Of a DNA stretch of 64,000 nt, positions 25,741 through 33,737 are shown in pieces. The stretch is from Actinomadura rupiterrae (lineage in GTDB: Bacteria > Actinomycetota > Actinomycetes > Streptosporangiales > Streptosporangiaceae): NCBI RefSeq assembly GCF_024172125.1, contig NZ_JAMZEA010000007.1, forward strand, positions 598,404 to 662,403, written 5' to 3'. The translations under genes were made by a program, and so were the position numbers. The first letter of the stretch is position 1; every line of letters starts with the position of its first letter. The notes below the pieces were generated by a model, which was given only the letters and a program-made list of their open reading frames with translations, was not told the origin of the DNA and did not search any database.

Positions 25741-26643
25741 TCAGCCGCCGAACAGCGCCTCTACCCCTTGTGCGGACGTGAAGACATCCCGCGCGTCATG
25801 CCCGACCCCGGCCAACCGAACCAGCCGATGCCTCTCAAGGCTCCCCCCGGCCTTCTGCTCCAGGTACTCGTAATACCGGACGCCACGCTCGAAACGAGTG
25901 AGCCCCTGAGCAAGCGCCGCCGGATGCACCTCCAGAAGCGCCGCCCCCGGATCGGCGTCCTCCTCCCCGAGCAGGTAGACCACGTCCCGACCCAGATAGC
26001 GCTCGAAGTAATACTCGGCACTCTCACTCACATACTCAGGCCGAGCACCCCCGAACCCGTACCGCCATTGGTCGCGCTCAGCCCCAACAAGCCCGTCCAC
26101 CCCAGGCCGCACCCGATCGAAATACAAATACGTAGAAGGATTGGCCACCACGAACCGCACCCGCTCGTCCGGCACATTCCCCACAGCCGCATACCGGTTC
26201 ACGAACTGCCCGCCCGCCGAGTTCCCCGCCACAGTGACCCTGCGCACGCCATCGAGCAGCCGACGGAGCAGCGCATCGAGCACCTCGAACGAGCTGACCT
26301 CCCCGAACCCGCCCTTCCAGTCCTCGGTCTCCCAGTGCAGCAACTCACGGCACTCGGCCCGCCCCCGCACATCGACAGCCGTAAGAAACTGCGGCGCAAG
26401 CACAAGCACTCGCCGCCCACAAGCCGCTTCCTCAACTATCCAAAAGTAGTCCCCAGCATTACGCAGCGCCCCATGCACCACCACGACCGCCGACTCCACA
26501 TCCGTCGGCACCCGCTCCAAAGACGAAACGTTCCCAAATAGCGGAAACTCCCACCCCCCACACTTCGCCCGAAGAGGACCGATCTCGCCGATAACCTGCG
26601 CCTGCATCTCGCCTTGTATCGCAAACCGAGTCACCGAACTCAC
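25741..26643 (-). CDS. Alpha/beta hydrolase fold protein
   Basis: The product of about 300 residues has an alpha/beta-hydrolase layout: SAVVVVHGALRNAGDYFWIV (oxyanion HG), the nucleophile elbow GNSAGG in RVTVAGNSAGGQFVNRYAAV, and a late His in LAGVGHDARDVF. Asp is likely in LLGEEDADPG. It is probably an esterase or lipase-like enzyme of unknown substrate. Start choices are GTG 26643 or ATG 26607. Codon use (more T- and A-ending codons) differs from the chromosome average, as in the AraC gene and in the displaced tesB 3' end next to it, so this flank may have its own history. Confidence 0.8.
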   Translation of the reverse strand: MSSVTRFAIQGEMQAQVIGEIGPLRAKCGGWEFPLFGNVSSLERVPTDVESAVVVVHGALRNAGDYFWIVEEAACGRRVLVLAPQFLTAVDVRGRAECRELLHWETEDWKGGFGEVSSFEVLDALLRRLLDGVRRVTVAGNSAGGQFVNRYAAVGNVPDERVRFVVANPSTYLYFDRVRPGVDGLVGAERDQWRYGFGGARPEYVSESAEYYFERYLGRDVVYLLGEEDADPGAALLEVHPAALAQGLTRFERGVRYYEYLEQKAGGSLERHRLVRLAGVGHDARDVFTSAQGVEALFGG

Positions 26644-26644
26644 G

Positions 26645-26837
26645 ATGCCAGTCCCGCCCCCGCCGGAGCACCGTCCGCTGGTCCGGGGGTCGGCGATCGA
26701 GGGACGGGAGAAGATCAGCTGCGGGGCCATCCGCGTCCTCGCGGAACTGGGCCGAACCCGGCACCTGCCCCGCCGTCCTCCTCACCATGATCGCCAGCCT
26801 GGTGGAGCTCCTGGAAACCAACCCCGACCCCACCTGA
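26645..26837 (+). pseudogene. Frameshifted C-terminal remnant of an unknown gene
   Basis: Two reading frames give protein-like text in succession: an upper frame ending GREKISCGAIRVLAELG, then, one frame over, LLTMIASLVELLETNPDP and a stop at 26835-26837. Together they look like the end of one protein with a frameshift near 26755. No intact ORF is present and the family is unknown. It lies just left of the displaced tesB end. Confidence 0.3.
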
Positions 26838-26847
26838 CCCCCGCGAC

Positions 26848-27021
26848 TCACGCGTCCGTAACCCGAATCAGCCCCTCCTGCATAACCGAGGCGACCAGGT
26901 CCCCATCCCGCGTGAAAATCTGCCCTCTTGCTAGGCCTCGGGCGCCGCCGGCGAAGGGGGTGTCTTGGTAGTAGAGGAGCCAGTCGTCGGTTCTGAAGGG
27001 CTTGTGGAACCACATGGCGTG
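26848..27021 (-). pseudogene. Displaced 3' end of the thioesterase gene (tesB remnant)
   Basis: The minus strand encodes the last about 57 residues of acyl-CoA thioesterase II (from DHAMWFHKPFRTDDWLLYYQ to GLIRVTDA), identical at protein level to the end of the intact gene at 62092-62955. From 26924 rightwards the DNA is nearly identical to that gene. From 26923 leftwards the protein stays the same but codons differ at many third positions. The open frame continues to 27189 into unrelated element sequence and lacks the N-terminal 230 residues. This is best read as the original chromosomal 3' end cut off by integration. Confidence 0.85.
26924..27021. repeat. attL: 98-bp direct repeat, left copy
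   Basis: Matches 62168-62265 at 97 of 98 positions (T at 26938, G at 62182). It corresponds to codons near the end of tesB (region of LLYYQDTPFAGGARGLARGQ). A perfect inverted repeat TGATCAA-CAAC-TTGATCA (27020-27037) starts at its inner edge and is absent from the right copy, so it belongs to the element and may be a recombinase or Xis arm site. Confidence 0.85.
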
Positions 27022-27133
27022 ATCAACAACTTGATCACCAAAGACAGTCCTGACCTGCAAAGACTCCGATGACGCCACCCAAGAGCCGACCATCGGCACA
27101 CCATACGCACAATCCTCGCCCGCCAGGGCCACG

Positions 27134-27168
27134 GAAGGCCGGTCACTCGTCCAGGGTGACCGGCCTTC
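27134..27168. terminator. Hairpin near the left end of the element
   Basis: Perfect 13-bp arms (GAAGGCCGGTCAC at 27134-27146 and its complement at 27156-27168) with a 9-nt loop, followed on the plus strand by TCTCGCG. It probably insulates the CRISPR leader from transcription crossing the att site. Between 27038 and 27260 I see no gene. Confidence 0.6.
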
Positions 27169-27260
27169 TCGCGTCTCAGACCAGCCCATGGCTCAGCAGC
27201 CAGCCACTCATCCGGAGCACCCCCTTAGCGCACAGGTCCGACCTTCGGGCATGCTGCTGC

Positions 27261-27389
27261 TTCGGAACCTCAAGCGCCCATCAAATCCCCGGGAGGTGCC
27301 GAAGGACAAACAACTCGACAGTGGAACAAAACGGACGCAAATCTTGTGGCGCTGCAGCCACACACAGCAATAGTCCCAGCTCATTTAGC
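27261..27389 (+). promoter_or_regulatory. CRISPR leader 1
   Basis: This about 130-bp stretch before the first repeat is homologous to the stretch before array 2 (34720-34848); both contain AATCCCCGGGAGGT and end AGCTCATTT just before the first repeat. It holds an inverted repeat, TTCGGAACCTC (27261-27271) and GAGGTGCCGAA (27293-27303), 10 of 11 complementary across 21 nt. The shared leader fixes the array orientation as plus strand. Confidence 0.75.
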
Positions 27390-28233
27390 CCGTCACCGGC
27401 CCTCACGGGCCGGTCATCATTGCGGCCACCCCGGAAGCCACTCCGGGGACGGAGACTCCCGTGCCGTCACCGGCCCTCACGGGCCGGTCATCATTGCGGC
27501 ACTTCTTCGGGCCCCGGCGACGCGCGGTACGCGGGTTCCGTCACCGGCCCTCACGGGCCGGTCATCATTGCGGCGGCACTCGTGGGGTGGGAGACGATCG
27601 TCGTCACCAGCGCCGTCACCGGCCCTCACGGGCCGGTCATCATTGCGGCCGCGTGGAACAGGTCGCTCATGGAGTTCACGAAGACCGTCACCGGCCCTCA
27701 CGGGCCGGTCATCATTGCGGCTTCGCACACGCCCGTCAGGACACCCTCGACCTCGCCGACCGTCACCGGCCCTCACGGGCCGGTCATCATTGCGGCCCCC
27801 GCCTGGTCGTCCCGTTCCTCGGGTTCGACGGCCCGTCACCGGCCCTCACGGGCCGGTCATCATTGCGGCTGGGACAGATCGATCGTGTCGAGCCGCGCAG
27901 CCTGGCCCGTCACCGGCCCTCACGGGCCGGTCATCATTGCGGCGACCACCAGATGTCGGCGGTTCAGGCAGCGCTCGGCGGCCGTCACCGGCCCTCACGG
28001 GCCGGTCATCATTGCGGCTAGGAGGCCGGGATGGTGACTTCCGGGCTCGGACGCCGTCACCGGCCCTCACGGGCCGGTCATCATTGCGGCAACCCGGACG
28101 CCCTCGGCGTCCTGACGGTGTCGGCCCGTCACCGGCCCTCACGGGCCGGTCATCATTGCGGTTCCGGAGGGACACTGGCCCGCTCTCTGCGCTGGGGTGT
28201 CACTGACCCTCTGCAGCCAGTGATCATTGCAGT
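27390..28233 (+). CRISPR. CRISPR array 1: 11 full repeats plus degenerate terminal repeats
   Basis: A 37-nt repeat beginning CCGTCACCGGCCC and ending GGTCATCATTGCGGC starts at 27390, 27464, 27538, 27613, 27685, 27760, 27833, 27907, 27982, 28054 and 28126. Repeat-to-repeat spacing is 72-75 nt, giving spacers of 35-38 nt, all different. The repeat folds as an 8-bp hairpin (ACCGGCCC, loop TCAC, GGGCCGGT). A degenerate copy follows at 28197-28233 and a still weaker one at 28268-28304, both in register (71 nt), marking the distal end. The leader is on the left and cas genes follow on the right on the same strand. Confidence 0.97.
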
Positions 28234-28399
28234 TTGGGCGGCATTGTCCGTTGAGCAGCATTGGCGGTTGTCACTGGCCATCTGTGGCCAAGCGACGTTG
28301 TGCGCGGCCGTGATTTTCCGACGTTGGGGAGTTCTGTCGGGGCTGTGACGTAGCGTCTGCGTTGCGTGTTCGGCGTCACATCGGACGGGGTTGGTCGGG

Positions 28400-29554
28400 A
28401 TGGTTGCGCGGGTGGTGGAGCGGCTGTTGGCCGCGGTGGCTGAGGACCGGACGGACGCAGGGGTGGCGGTTCATGGGGTGTATCGGCCGGCGGCCGATGA
28501 CAAGGTGATGCCGCCGACGTTCCCCGAGGGTCCGTACCTGTTGGAGTCGCGGCGCGTGGATGGGGAGGCGCGGGCGACGGTGGTGCTGGATCAGGTGCCG
28601 TCGCAGGCCAACCGGATCGAGGAAGCGCTGCTGGTCGCGCGGGACAAGGGGCGGATCGAGCTGCCGCTATTCGAACTGCGAGCTGAGACCGAGCGGGGGC
28701 CGGTGCGGCTGACGTCGCTGGAGTTCCCGCACCGGTACGCCGACGCCTATCTGCGCGACAGCCTGGTGAGCGGGGTCCGGTTCGACCACAGCGACGTGGG
28801 GCAGCGGCTGCGGGAGGTCAGCGCGGAGGATGTGCGGCCGCTGTTCGAGCGGGATCCCGGTTCGCTGATCTTTGGTGCGTGGGATTCGCATCGCAAGGGT
28901 CGGTGGGCGAAGTTCGCCCGGTTCTACGCGTCCTCGATGTTCGGTCTGGATCCCCAGGAGGGTGAGCGGCGCAGTATGCGCAAGGATCCGCTGAACCTGT
29001 CCGGGGGGATCGACGACAAGACCAGGGCTGAGAGTGACTGGAAGTTCATCGCGGTCGGGGACAAGGCCAAAGACAAGGCCAGGGACAAGGACAAGAAGCT
29101 CAGCGTGATCGGGCATGGGCACGCGTTGGATGGGGCTCCGCCCGGCGGGATGGTAATCAGTGAGGCGCGGCGGGATGCGTGGATCTCGCTGGGTGGGCTG
29201 GAGCGTCTGCGTTTCGGGGACGTCTCGGACGAGGTCGCGCAGTTGGCGCGGGCGACGTTGCTGGCGTTGGCGCTGGCCGGGGATCGGTTGGCGTTTGATC
29301 GGCCGTCGGTGTGGCTTCGGTCGGGGTGTGACCTGGTGCGGGTGCGCGAAACGTTGGCGTTTGAGCGGGACGGCGGCGAGGTCGAGGAGTTCTCCCTGTC
29401 GGCCGCGGATGCGGTCGGGGTCTTCCACGAGTTGCGGGACCGGACGGCTGAGGCTGGTTTGGTGATGGCGTCCGACACGATCGAGGTGACGCCGATTCCG
29501 AGCCTGGCCGAGGCGATCCGGCATGCCGTGATGGCGGCGGCCGGCGAGGAGTGA
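28400..29554 (+). CDS. csb1: Type I-G (I-U) CRISPR protein Csb1 (Cas7 family, GSU0053)
   Basis: The 384-residue product has the Csb1 signature VVLDQVPSQANRIEEALLVA near residue 65 and LTSLEFPHRYADAYLRDSLV, with ARFYASSMFGLDPQEGERRS downstream. Csb1 is the Cas7-type backbone that coats the crRNA in the effector complex. ATG 28400 is chosen with GGACGGGG 9 nt upstream; TTG 28391 is possible. A Lys/Asp-rich insert (DKAKDKARDKDKK) near residue 230 is unusual and could be a flexible loop. The stop is 4 nt before csb2, so the genes are operonic. The upstream trailer of array 1 may carry the transcript into csb1. Confidence 0.92.
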   Translation: MVARVVERLLAAVAEDRTDAGVAVHGVYRPAADDKVMPPTFPEGPYLLESRRVDGEARATVVLDQVPSQANRIEEALLVARDKGRIELPLFELRAETERGPVRLTSLEFPHRYADAYLRDSLVSGVRFDHSDVGQRLREVSAEDVRPLFERDPGSLIFGAWDSHRKGRWAKFARFYASSMFGLDPQEGERRSMRKDPLNLSGGIDDKTRAESDWKFIAVGDKAKDKARDKDKKLSVIGHGHALDGAPPGGMVISEARRDAWISLGGLERLRFGDVSDEVAQLARATLLALALAGDRLAFDRPSVWLRSGCDLVRVRETLAFERDGGEVEEFSLSAADAVGVFHELRDRTAEAGLVMASDTIEVTPIPSLAEAIRHAVMAAAGEE

Positions 29555-29558
29555 GCCG

Positions 29559-30955
29559 GTGGCGCTGTCGATCGTGGTGCGGCTGCGCGATGGCCGCTAC
29601 GACGCGGCCGGGCGGCGGGCCGACCGGGCCGAGTGGCCGCCGCATCCGGCGCGGGTGTTCTGCGCGCTGGTCGCGTCCGCGACCGTCCAGGAGCATTGGG
29701 ACGCGCTGCGCTGGCTGGAGGAGGCCGGGGCACCGGAGGTGTGGGCTTGTGAGGAGTTCACGCAGGCGCGGCGCGAGGGGTATGTGGTGGCCAACGCCAC
29801 CGACAAGAAGGCCAGCAGCCAGCATCGGCTGGGTCGGTCGGGGCGGAAGAAGACGCGGCTGAGTGCCGAGCCGGTGTATCCGGAGTTCGCGGTGGTGTGG
29901 CCGCATGCCTCCCCTGCTCCGGACACGCTGAAGGTGCTGGCGCGGTTGGCGCGGGGCGTCCCGTATCTGGGGCGTTCGACGTCGCCGGTGACGCTGAGCG
30001 TGGTCGATGAGGTGGTGGACGAGCGTGCGGAGTGGACGCGGTTTGCTCCGGTGCGGCTGGGTGAGCCTGCCGAGTTCGGCCTGCGGGTTCCCTACGGCGG
30101 GTACTGCGATCAGCTGCGGAAGCTGTATGCGCAGGGGGAGCGGTCGTGGAACGCCGACCAGGAGGTCCCCTATGCCCGGCCGGGTGTCGCACCGCCTGAG
30201 CCGCCCGCGCGGTCGGTGTTCACCGAGCTGCTGGTGTTCAGGTTCGCGTCCGGGACGGTGAAGCCACCCGGGGACGCGGTGGTGGCGGTGACGTCGGTGC
30301 TGCGTGCGGCCGTGATGGATCGAATCGGGACCGACATCCCGGCCGAGATCAGCGGGCACGGCGCCGACGAGTCCGCGCATGTGGGGTATCTGGCGTTGCC
30401 GAACGTCGACAACCGGCATGCCGATGGCCGGCTGCTGGGTGTGGGGGTGGCGATCCCCGAGTCGCTGCCCGCAACGCCTATGCCCGGTTGTGGGGGGCGT
30501 TGGTGGAGCGACCGCTGGAGTATCTGAGCTACGGCGACGGACGCCGGTTGCGGGTGGAGTTCCAGCCGAGTACCTCGGGGTGGGGTGTGCGGCCGGAGCG
30601 GTGGACGGCCGACCAGCGGCGCGGTGCGCGCACTTGGGTGACGGCGACGCCGATGATGCTGGACCGCTATCCCAAGCGGCGGCGCGGCGACGACGGCATC
30701 CTCAAGGAGATCCAGCGTTCGCTGGAGATGGCCGGATATCCGCCGGTGCAGGAGCTGGAGTTCTCGCCCGCGTCCATGATTCGGGGAGCGGTGCATCGGC
30801 CGCGCCGGGACACCATGCCGTTGAACCGTCCGATCCGGCCGCTGGTGCACGTGACGGTGACTTTCGAGCGTCCGGTGGTCGGGCCGGTGCTGCTGGGCTC
30901 GATGCGGTATCTGGGGCTGGGGTTGTTCGCGCCGCAGGGAGGCGTGCGTGAGTGA
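29559..30955 (+). CDS. csb2: Type I-G CRISPR protein Csb2 (Cas5-Cas6 type, GSU0054), with apparent frameshift
   Basis: The N-terminal part (to about 30470) shows the Csb2 pattern: ALSIVVRLRDGRYDAAGRRA, ADRAEWPPHPARVFCALVAS and GVPYLGRSTSPVTLSV. The frame then stops at 30527. The C-terminal part continues in the other frame from about 30473 (NAYARLWGALVERPLEYLSY) to 30955, with WVTATPMMLDRYPKRRRGDD and the Cas6-like Gly-rich end GSMRYLGLGLFAPQGG. One extra C in the CCC run near 30468-30470 would restore a single protein of about 465 residues, the family length. This is a real one-base deletion, a sequencing error or, less likely, programmed frameshifting. Csb2 processes crRNA and caps the complex. 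Its stop overlaps the cas3 start. Confidence 0.85.
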
Positions 30956-33737
30956 GTTGACCGCCGCCGACTTCGAGGCGCTCGTGCACGAGGTGCACGG
31001 GCATGGGCCGTTCCCCTGGCAGCAGGCGCTGGTGAACGACATCCTGGCGTCCGGGCGGTGGCCCGACGTGGTGGACGTCCCGACCGGGCTCGGCAAGACC
31101 TCACTGATCGACGTGTTCGTGTTCGTCGCCGCCGTCCGGCCCGAGCTGGCGCGGCGCCGGCTGTTCTTCGTGGTCGACCGGCGGCTGATCGTGGACGAGG
31201 CGTACCGGCACGCTGGCCGCCTCGCCGAGGCATTGGGTGCTGGTTCGGGCCCGTGCGCGCGGCGAGTGGCGGAGGCGTTGCTTCAGGCCGGTGACCAGAC
31301 GCCGCTGCAGGTCACGCGGATGCGCGGCGGAGTGACGTGGTCCTGGCGCTGGCTGGACCGCCCCGACCGGTTCGCCGTGGTGGTCGGCACCATCGACCAG
31401 GTCGGCAGTCGGCTGCTGTTCCGCGGCTACGGGGTGGGCGAGCACCTCCGGTCCATCGACGCGGCGCTGGTCGGCGCCGACAGCCTGATCGTCCTGGACG
31501 AGGCGCACCTGGCCGATCCGTTCCGGCAGACGCTGCGCGCGCTGCAGGAATTGGAGCCGGACGACGGCGTCCCGGCGCTGGTGACGATGTCGGCCACTCC
31601 CCCAGACGACACAGCGATCCGGGTACACCAGATCAGCGATGCCGATGAGCAGCATCCGGTCGCCCGCCGCCGGCTGCATGCCGAACGCCGACTGCATCTG
31701 CTGGCCCCCAAAGTGACCCGCAAGTCTGCTGCCACGGTCCTGCCGCAGGTCATGGCCAACTGGGCACGACGCTTGGCCGAGCCGCAGGATTCCGGGCGAG
31801 TGGTGGCGGTGGTGTGCAACACCGTGGCGCGCGCCCGGGCGGTACACGCGCAGCTCGACGGCGCAGTGCTGCTCACCGGACGGATCCGGCCCGTCGACCG
31901 CGACTACCTGCTGCACCGCTACTACGACCGGCTGCGCGCCGGACGAACCCGCACTCCCGGCCTGCCGCTGATCGTGGTCGCCACTCAGACGATCGAGGTC
32001 GGCGCGAATCTGGACGTGGACGCGCTGGTGACCGAGTCGGCGGATTTGTCCGCACTGATCCAGCGGCTCGGGCGCCTCAACCGGCTCGGCGACCTGTCCG
32101 CCAGCCACGCCCTGGTCGTCCACGACACCAGCGTCGGCGCCGACGACCCGGTGTACGGGCCCGCGCGGCAAGTCACCTGGGACTGGCTGACCGACCAGGC
32201 CCCGCTCTTGTCGGCCAAGGCCACCGATCTGGTCGGCGGGCTTCTGGTGTCGCCCGCCTCGCTGCGGCAGCTCACCTCCGGCATCACTCCTGATCAGCGT
32301 GCTGCGATGCGTCCGCCCGCGCCCTACACGCCGCGGTTGAACGCTGGCATCCTGGATGCCTGGACCAGGACGTCTCCGCCGCCTCATCCCGACACGCCCG
32401 TCGCGCCGTTCCTGCACGGACTGCAGCGCGGGATGGCGGATGTCTCGATCGTGTGGCGTGCCGGTCTCCCCGGCGGCTTCACCGGCTGGGCGGGCGCGCT
32501 ACGTGCAGTGCCACCCGCCACCGAGGAGATGCTTCAGGTCCCTCACGCCGCGGCCCGGCGCTGGCTCGCCGGCCTGGTCGACGACACCCTCTCCGACCTG
32601 GAAGGCCAGCTCGACACAGCCGAGGCTGCCGAACCTGGCGGGTACGTCGCCGTCCGCTACACCGGCCCGGACGATCCTCCGGTACCGGTCACCGCCACCG
32701 AGGTGAAGCCGGGAGACCTCATCGTGGTCTCCGCCGAGCGCGGTGGCTGTGACCAGTTCGGCTGGAATCCTGCTTCGACCGACCCGGTACCCGACGTCGC
32801 TGACCTCGCAGAACGTCGCGGACGCCCGCTGCTGCGGTTGCGTCCCGAACTGGCCGCCACGTTGGAGCTCTACCACCCCGAACTGGCGGCTGGCTTCGCG
32901 CCACTGCTGGACTTGCTGAACGACCCGGACGACCTTCCCACTGCAGCGGTTGTGCGAGCCCAGCTCCTGGAACCCGACGCGGACCTGCTGCCGCTGCAAC
33001 GGAACCTTCAGCTCTTGCGGCAGCGCTGCACCGTGGTTGCCGCGCACTCCGACGCCGGACCGGTGCTGGTCCTGGCGTCCCGGGGCGGCGGGCTGCGTGG
33101 CGACGAAGGCGCGCTGGAATCATCCGCCGGCGTCCGCCGCGCGGTCTTGTTGAATGAGCACCAGCAGCAGGTCGCAGACCAAGCCGCCGTATTCGCCGCC
33201 AACCTGGGGCTGGCCGAACCGCTACAGCACGCCGTCCGCCTGGCCGCGCTGCTGCACGACGAAGGCAAACGCGACCCCCGCTTCCAAGCCATGCTCTACC
33301 AGCGGCCCCTGCGCGCCCTGGCCGCCGAGATCGCACCCCGCGCCAAATCTGGCATGGACCCGGCCGACCGCGCAGCGTTCCGCCGCGCCCGGATCCAGGC
33401 CGGATACCCCGCCGGGCTGCGCCACGAGGCCCTCTCTGCGCGCATCGCCGAACACACCCACACGCCTGGAGACCTGGTCGTCCACCTGGTCGCCAGTCAC
33501 CACGGCCGCTCGCGCCCGCTCCTTCCGCCCGTCCAGGACCCCGACCCGCAGCCACTGACCATCGGAACCCTGCAGGTCACCGACCACAGCATCGACTGGC
33601 AGGCGCCCGAACGCTTCGCCCGCCTCAACCGCCAGCAGGGCCGCTGGCAACTCGCGCTGCTGGAAGCCATCGTCCGGCTGGCCGACATCTGGTGCTCCGA
33701 ACGCGACGACCAAGGATCGCCCCATGCCCAGTGTTGA
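30948..33737 (+). CDS. cas3: Type I-G Cas3 helicase-nuclease with C-terminal HD domain
   Basis: The 929-residue protein has an N-terminal superfamily 2 helicase: Walker A VPTGLGKTSL near residue 45, DEAH box VLDEAHL near 182, motif III VTMSATPPDD, and motifs V-VI VVATQTIEVGANLDVDALVT and ALIQRLGRLNRLGD. The HD nuclease domain is at the C-terminus, LAALLHDEGKRDPRFQAMLY near 767 with later GLRHEALSARIAEH and LVASHHGRSRPL. HD at the C-terminus is the arrangement I associate with subtype I-G/I-U. Cas3 unwinds and degrades target DNA recruited by the crRNA complex. GTG 30948 overlaps the csb2 stop by 8 nt and its stop overlaps the next gene by 14 nt. All catalytic motifs appear intact. Confidence 0.95.
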   Translation: MSELTAADFEALVHEVHGHGPFPWQQALVNDILASGRWPDVVDVPTGLGKTSLIDVFVFVAAVRPELARRRLFFVVDRRLIVDEAYRHAGRLAEALGAGSGPCARRVAEALLQAGDQTPLQVTRMRGGVTWSWRWLDRPDRFAVVVGTIDQVGSRLLFRGYGVGEHLRSIDAALVGADSLIVLDEAHLADPFRQTLRALQELEPDDGVPALVTMSATPPDDTAIRVHQISDADEQHPVARRRLHAERRLHLLAPKVTRKSAATVLPQVMANWARRLAEPQDSGRVVAVVCNTVARARAVHAQLDGAVLLTGRIRPVDRDYLLHRYYDRLRAGRTRTPGLPLIVVATQTIEVGANLDVDALVTESADLSALIQRLGRLNRLGDLSASHALVVHDTSVGADDPVYGPARQVTWDWLTDQAPLLSAKATDLVGGLLVSPASLRQLTSGITPDQRAAMRPPAPYTPRLNAGILDAWTRTSPPPHPDTPVAPFLHGLQRGMADVSIVWRAGLPGGFTGWAGALRAVPPATEEMLQVPHAAARRWLAGLVDDTLSDLEGQLDTAEAAEPGGYVAVRYTGPDDPPVPVTATEVKPGDLIVVSAERGGCDQFGWNPASTDPVPDVADLAERRGRPLLRLRPELAATLELYHPELAAGFAPLLDLLNDPDDLPTAAVVRAQLLEPDADLLPLQRNLQLLRQRCTVVAAHSDAGPVLVLASRGGGLRGDEGALESSAGVRRAVLLNEHQQQVADQAAVFAANLGLAEPLQHAVRLAALLHDEGKRDPRFQAMLYQRPLRALAAEIAPRAKSGMDPADRAAFRRARIQAGYPAGLRHEALSARIAEHTHTPGDLVVHLVASHHGRSRPLLPPVQDPDPQPLTIGTLQVTDHSIDWQAPERFARLNRQQGRWQLALLEAIVRLADIWCSERDDQGSPHAQC

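Noticed and set aside
26848..27189. Intact-looking 113-residue ORF at the left end
   Set aside because: It is the tesB 3' end read on into element sequence; there is no thioesterase N-terminal domain and no sensible start.
27393..28206. Open frames through the CRISPR arrays giving repeated peptides
   Set aside because: Periodicity comes from the 37-nt repeats; these are non-coding arrays.
28391..28399. TTG 28391 as csb1 start
   Set aside because: ATG 28400 has a better-placed purine-rich ribosome-binding site; the extra three residues add nothing.
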